A stretch of 6,182 bases of DNA, from NCBI GenBank assembly GCA_903904765.1, contig CAIVEA010000146.1, forward strand, positions 1-6,182, read 5' to 3'. Under the pieces are notes generated by a model. It was not told where the DNA came from. It did not search any database and was given only the letters and a program-made list of their open reading frames with translations. Shown here piece after piece: positions 5,198 through 6,182 of the stretch. The position numbers were made by a program, and so were the translations under genes. Positions within the stretch are counted from its first letter, which is position 1. The number at the start of each line of letters is the position of its first letter. The stretch is from an uncultured Chloroflexota bacterium (lineage in GTDB: Bacteria; Chloroflexota; Anaerolineae; Aggregatilineales; Phototrophicaceae).

Positions 5198-6182
5198 ATG
5201 CCTGCGATGGTTCGCACTGATGTTTCTAACTCATTTGCCCATCATACGATGCAGGTGCGCGTGCCGGCGACTGCGCGTGAGGTACTCGTCTTGAATCCCG
5301 ATTACCCGCCTGCCGTGCAAATTGCGGTGGAAGCGCTGGCGGCGGCGATTGAGTCCGATCAGGTGATGCCGCCGATTGACCCGATTGCGCCCGATCATGC
5401 TTGGTGGAAGGATGCCAGCGCGGCGCATGCGGGGCAGTCGTGGTTGCAGACGGATTGGTTCTATGCGGAAGTGTATTTTTACCGGTTGCTGGTGGGGGCG
5501 ACTCGCTGGTGGGAAACCGGACGCGATCTGTTCGCGCCGCAGAAAAACGCCGAAGTGGGTAGTCCGGCGCTGTGGCAGCGGTTGGAGGAGGCGCTGGATT
5601 TGCGCTCTCAAAAGCGGGCGGAACGACTGCATGCGCTGTTGCATCTTGACCTGTGGGGCAACCGGATTGATTTGAGTTTCGCGGCTTCGCTGGCGCGGGG
5701 GACAGATGGCAGCCACCATGACCTGCTGACCGACGACAGTGCGGCGGTGGTGGAACATCTGCTGGCGCGTTCGGGCGGTGAAGTGCATATTGTGGCGGAT
5801 AATACGGGGACTGAACTGGCGCTTGATCTGGCGTTGTGCGATGCGCTGCTGGATGATGCGCGGACGCAGGTGACGTTCCATGTCAAGGTACATCCGATGT
5901 TCGTGAGCGATGCGCTGCCCTCGGACTGGTTCACGATGGTGCGGCAGATGGCGGCGCGGGGTGGCGAGGCGGCGGCGCTGTCGGCACGGTTGCTGGCCGC
6001 GTTCGATGCGGGGCGGATTCGAGTGATTCCGAACGGGTTCTGGAATAGCAGTTTGCCGCTGTCGGCGCTGAGTCCGGCGCTGCATGAGGTGTTCTCACAT
6101 GCGGCGCTGGTGATTCTCAAGGGGGATTTGAACTATCGCCGCATGGTGGGCGATATGCTGTATCCGGTGACGACCCCGCTGC
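5198..6182 (+). CDS. ARMT1-like / DUF89 family damage-control phosphatase (C-terminus beyond right edge)
   Basis: The frame stays open from the ATG at 5198 to the window end, giving 328 residues without a stop; the rest of the protein is missing. Motifs match the DUF89 family in the ARMT1-like subgroup: SFAHHTMQVRVP (12-23), WFYAEVYFYR (87-96), LWGNRIDLS (152-160), VADNTGTELALDLAL (199-213), VTFHVKVHPMFVSDA (225-239) and VILKGDLNYRRMVGD (305-319). In the family the Asp-Asn pair (here 201-202) and the Asp of KGD (310) bind a divalent metal. These proteins dephosphorylate sugar phosphates and other phosphometabolites and are proposed to remove harmful side products; the human name refers to a disputed methyltransferase activity. 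No signal peptide is seen, so it is cytoplasmic. It diverges from the GH51 gene. Alternative in-frame ATGs at 5156, 5171 and 5174 exist, but only 5198 has a good ribosome site. The visible part covers most of a usual bacterial member. Confidence 0.85.
   Translation, partial: MPAMVRTDVSNSFAHHTMQVRVPATAREVLVLNPDYPPAVQIAVEALAAAIESDQVMPPIDPIAPDHAWWKDASAAHAGQSWLQTDWFYAEVYFYRLLVGATRWWETGRDLFAPQKNAEVGSPALWQRLEEALDLRSQKRAERLHALLHLDLWGNRIDLSFAASLARGTDGSHHDLLTDDSAAVVEHLLARSGGEVHIVADNTGTELALDLALCDALLDDARTQVTFHVKVHPMFVSDALPSDWFTMVRQMAARGGEAAALSARLLAAFDAGRIRVIPNGFWNSSLPLSALSPALHEVFSHAALVILKGDLNYRRMVGDMLYPVTTPL

Noticed and set aside
5231..6085. A 284-codon open frame on the minus strand, opposite the DUF89 gene
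   Set aside because: Its translation is an Arg/Gln/Pro-rich string with no fold-like pattern, and the plus strand in the same place shows several conserved DUF89 motifs. It is an antisense shadow caused by the GCG/CTG-rich codon use of the real gene. The same holds for the 170-codon frame at 5608-6120.
1..6182. Mobile element, defence system, CRISPR array, tRNA or rRNA
   Set aside because: Gene by gene the window is filled with metabolic enzymes of uniform style. I saw no transposase, repeat array, terminal inverted repeats, tRNA cloverleaf or rRNA-like sequence.

Overview
The window looks like chromosomal DNA from a moderately GC-rich, free-living bacterium that degrades plant or microbial polysaccharides. 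Gene content (cytoplasmic GH51 arabinofuranosidase, GH4 phospho-glycosidase without a PTS in view, ARMT1-like DUF89 protein, sugar-kinase operon) reminds me most of Chloroflexota (Anaerolineae-like). This is an impression from gene content and protein style, not a phylogenetic result. No RNA gene, insertion sequence, CRISPR array or integration site is visible.

Layout: five genes are read on the minus strand, so the functional order runs from right to left. First comes a GH51 alpha-L-arabinofuranosidase (stop at 3515), with a TATAAT-type promoter near 5065-5095. A perfect 10-bp hairpin (3464-3487) follows it. A second, good sigma70-type promoter (3408-3436) then starts a four-gene operon: GH4 6-phospho-beta-glucosidase (2079-3359), ChbG/YdjC-type deacetylase (1097-2002, TTG start), BadF/NagK-type amino-sugar kinase (105-1100, ATGA overlap with the deacetylase) and the first 33 codons of a glycerophosphodiester phosphodiesterase (from 100 leftwards, only 4 nt after the kinase stop). 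On the plus strand, diverging from the arabinofuranosidase, a gene for an ARMT1-like (DUF89) metal-dependent phosphatase starts at 5198 and runs off the right edge. It has no stop inside the window.

How the genes may work together: the GH4 and deacetylase pair matches the chbF-chbG pair of the E. coli chitobiose operon, where the deacetylase removes an acetyl group from phosphorylated chitobiose before the GH4 enzyme splits it. Here no PTS genes are seen, and a GlcNAc-kinase-like protein is translationally coupled to the deacetylase. This suggests a PTS-free amino-sugar or beta-disaccharide salvage route in which phosphate comes from ATP. The arabinofuranosidase would handle arabinose side chains of plant oligosaccharides in the cytoplasm. 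The DUF89 protein may be a housekeeping damage-control phosphatase for stray sugar phosphates. No transporter or regulator lies in this window.

Nothing here is clearly a new system. The most interesting points are the PTS-free chb-like cassette, the departures from motif consensus in the deacetylase and the GDPD, and the structured divergent spacer.
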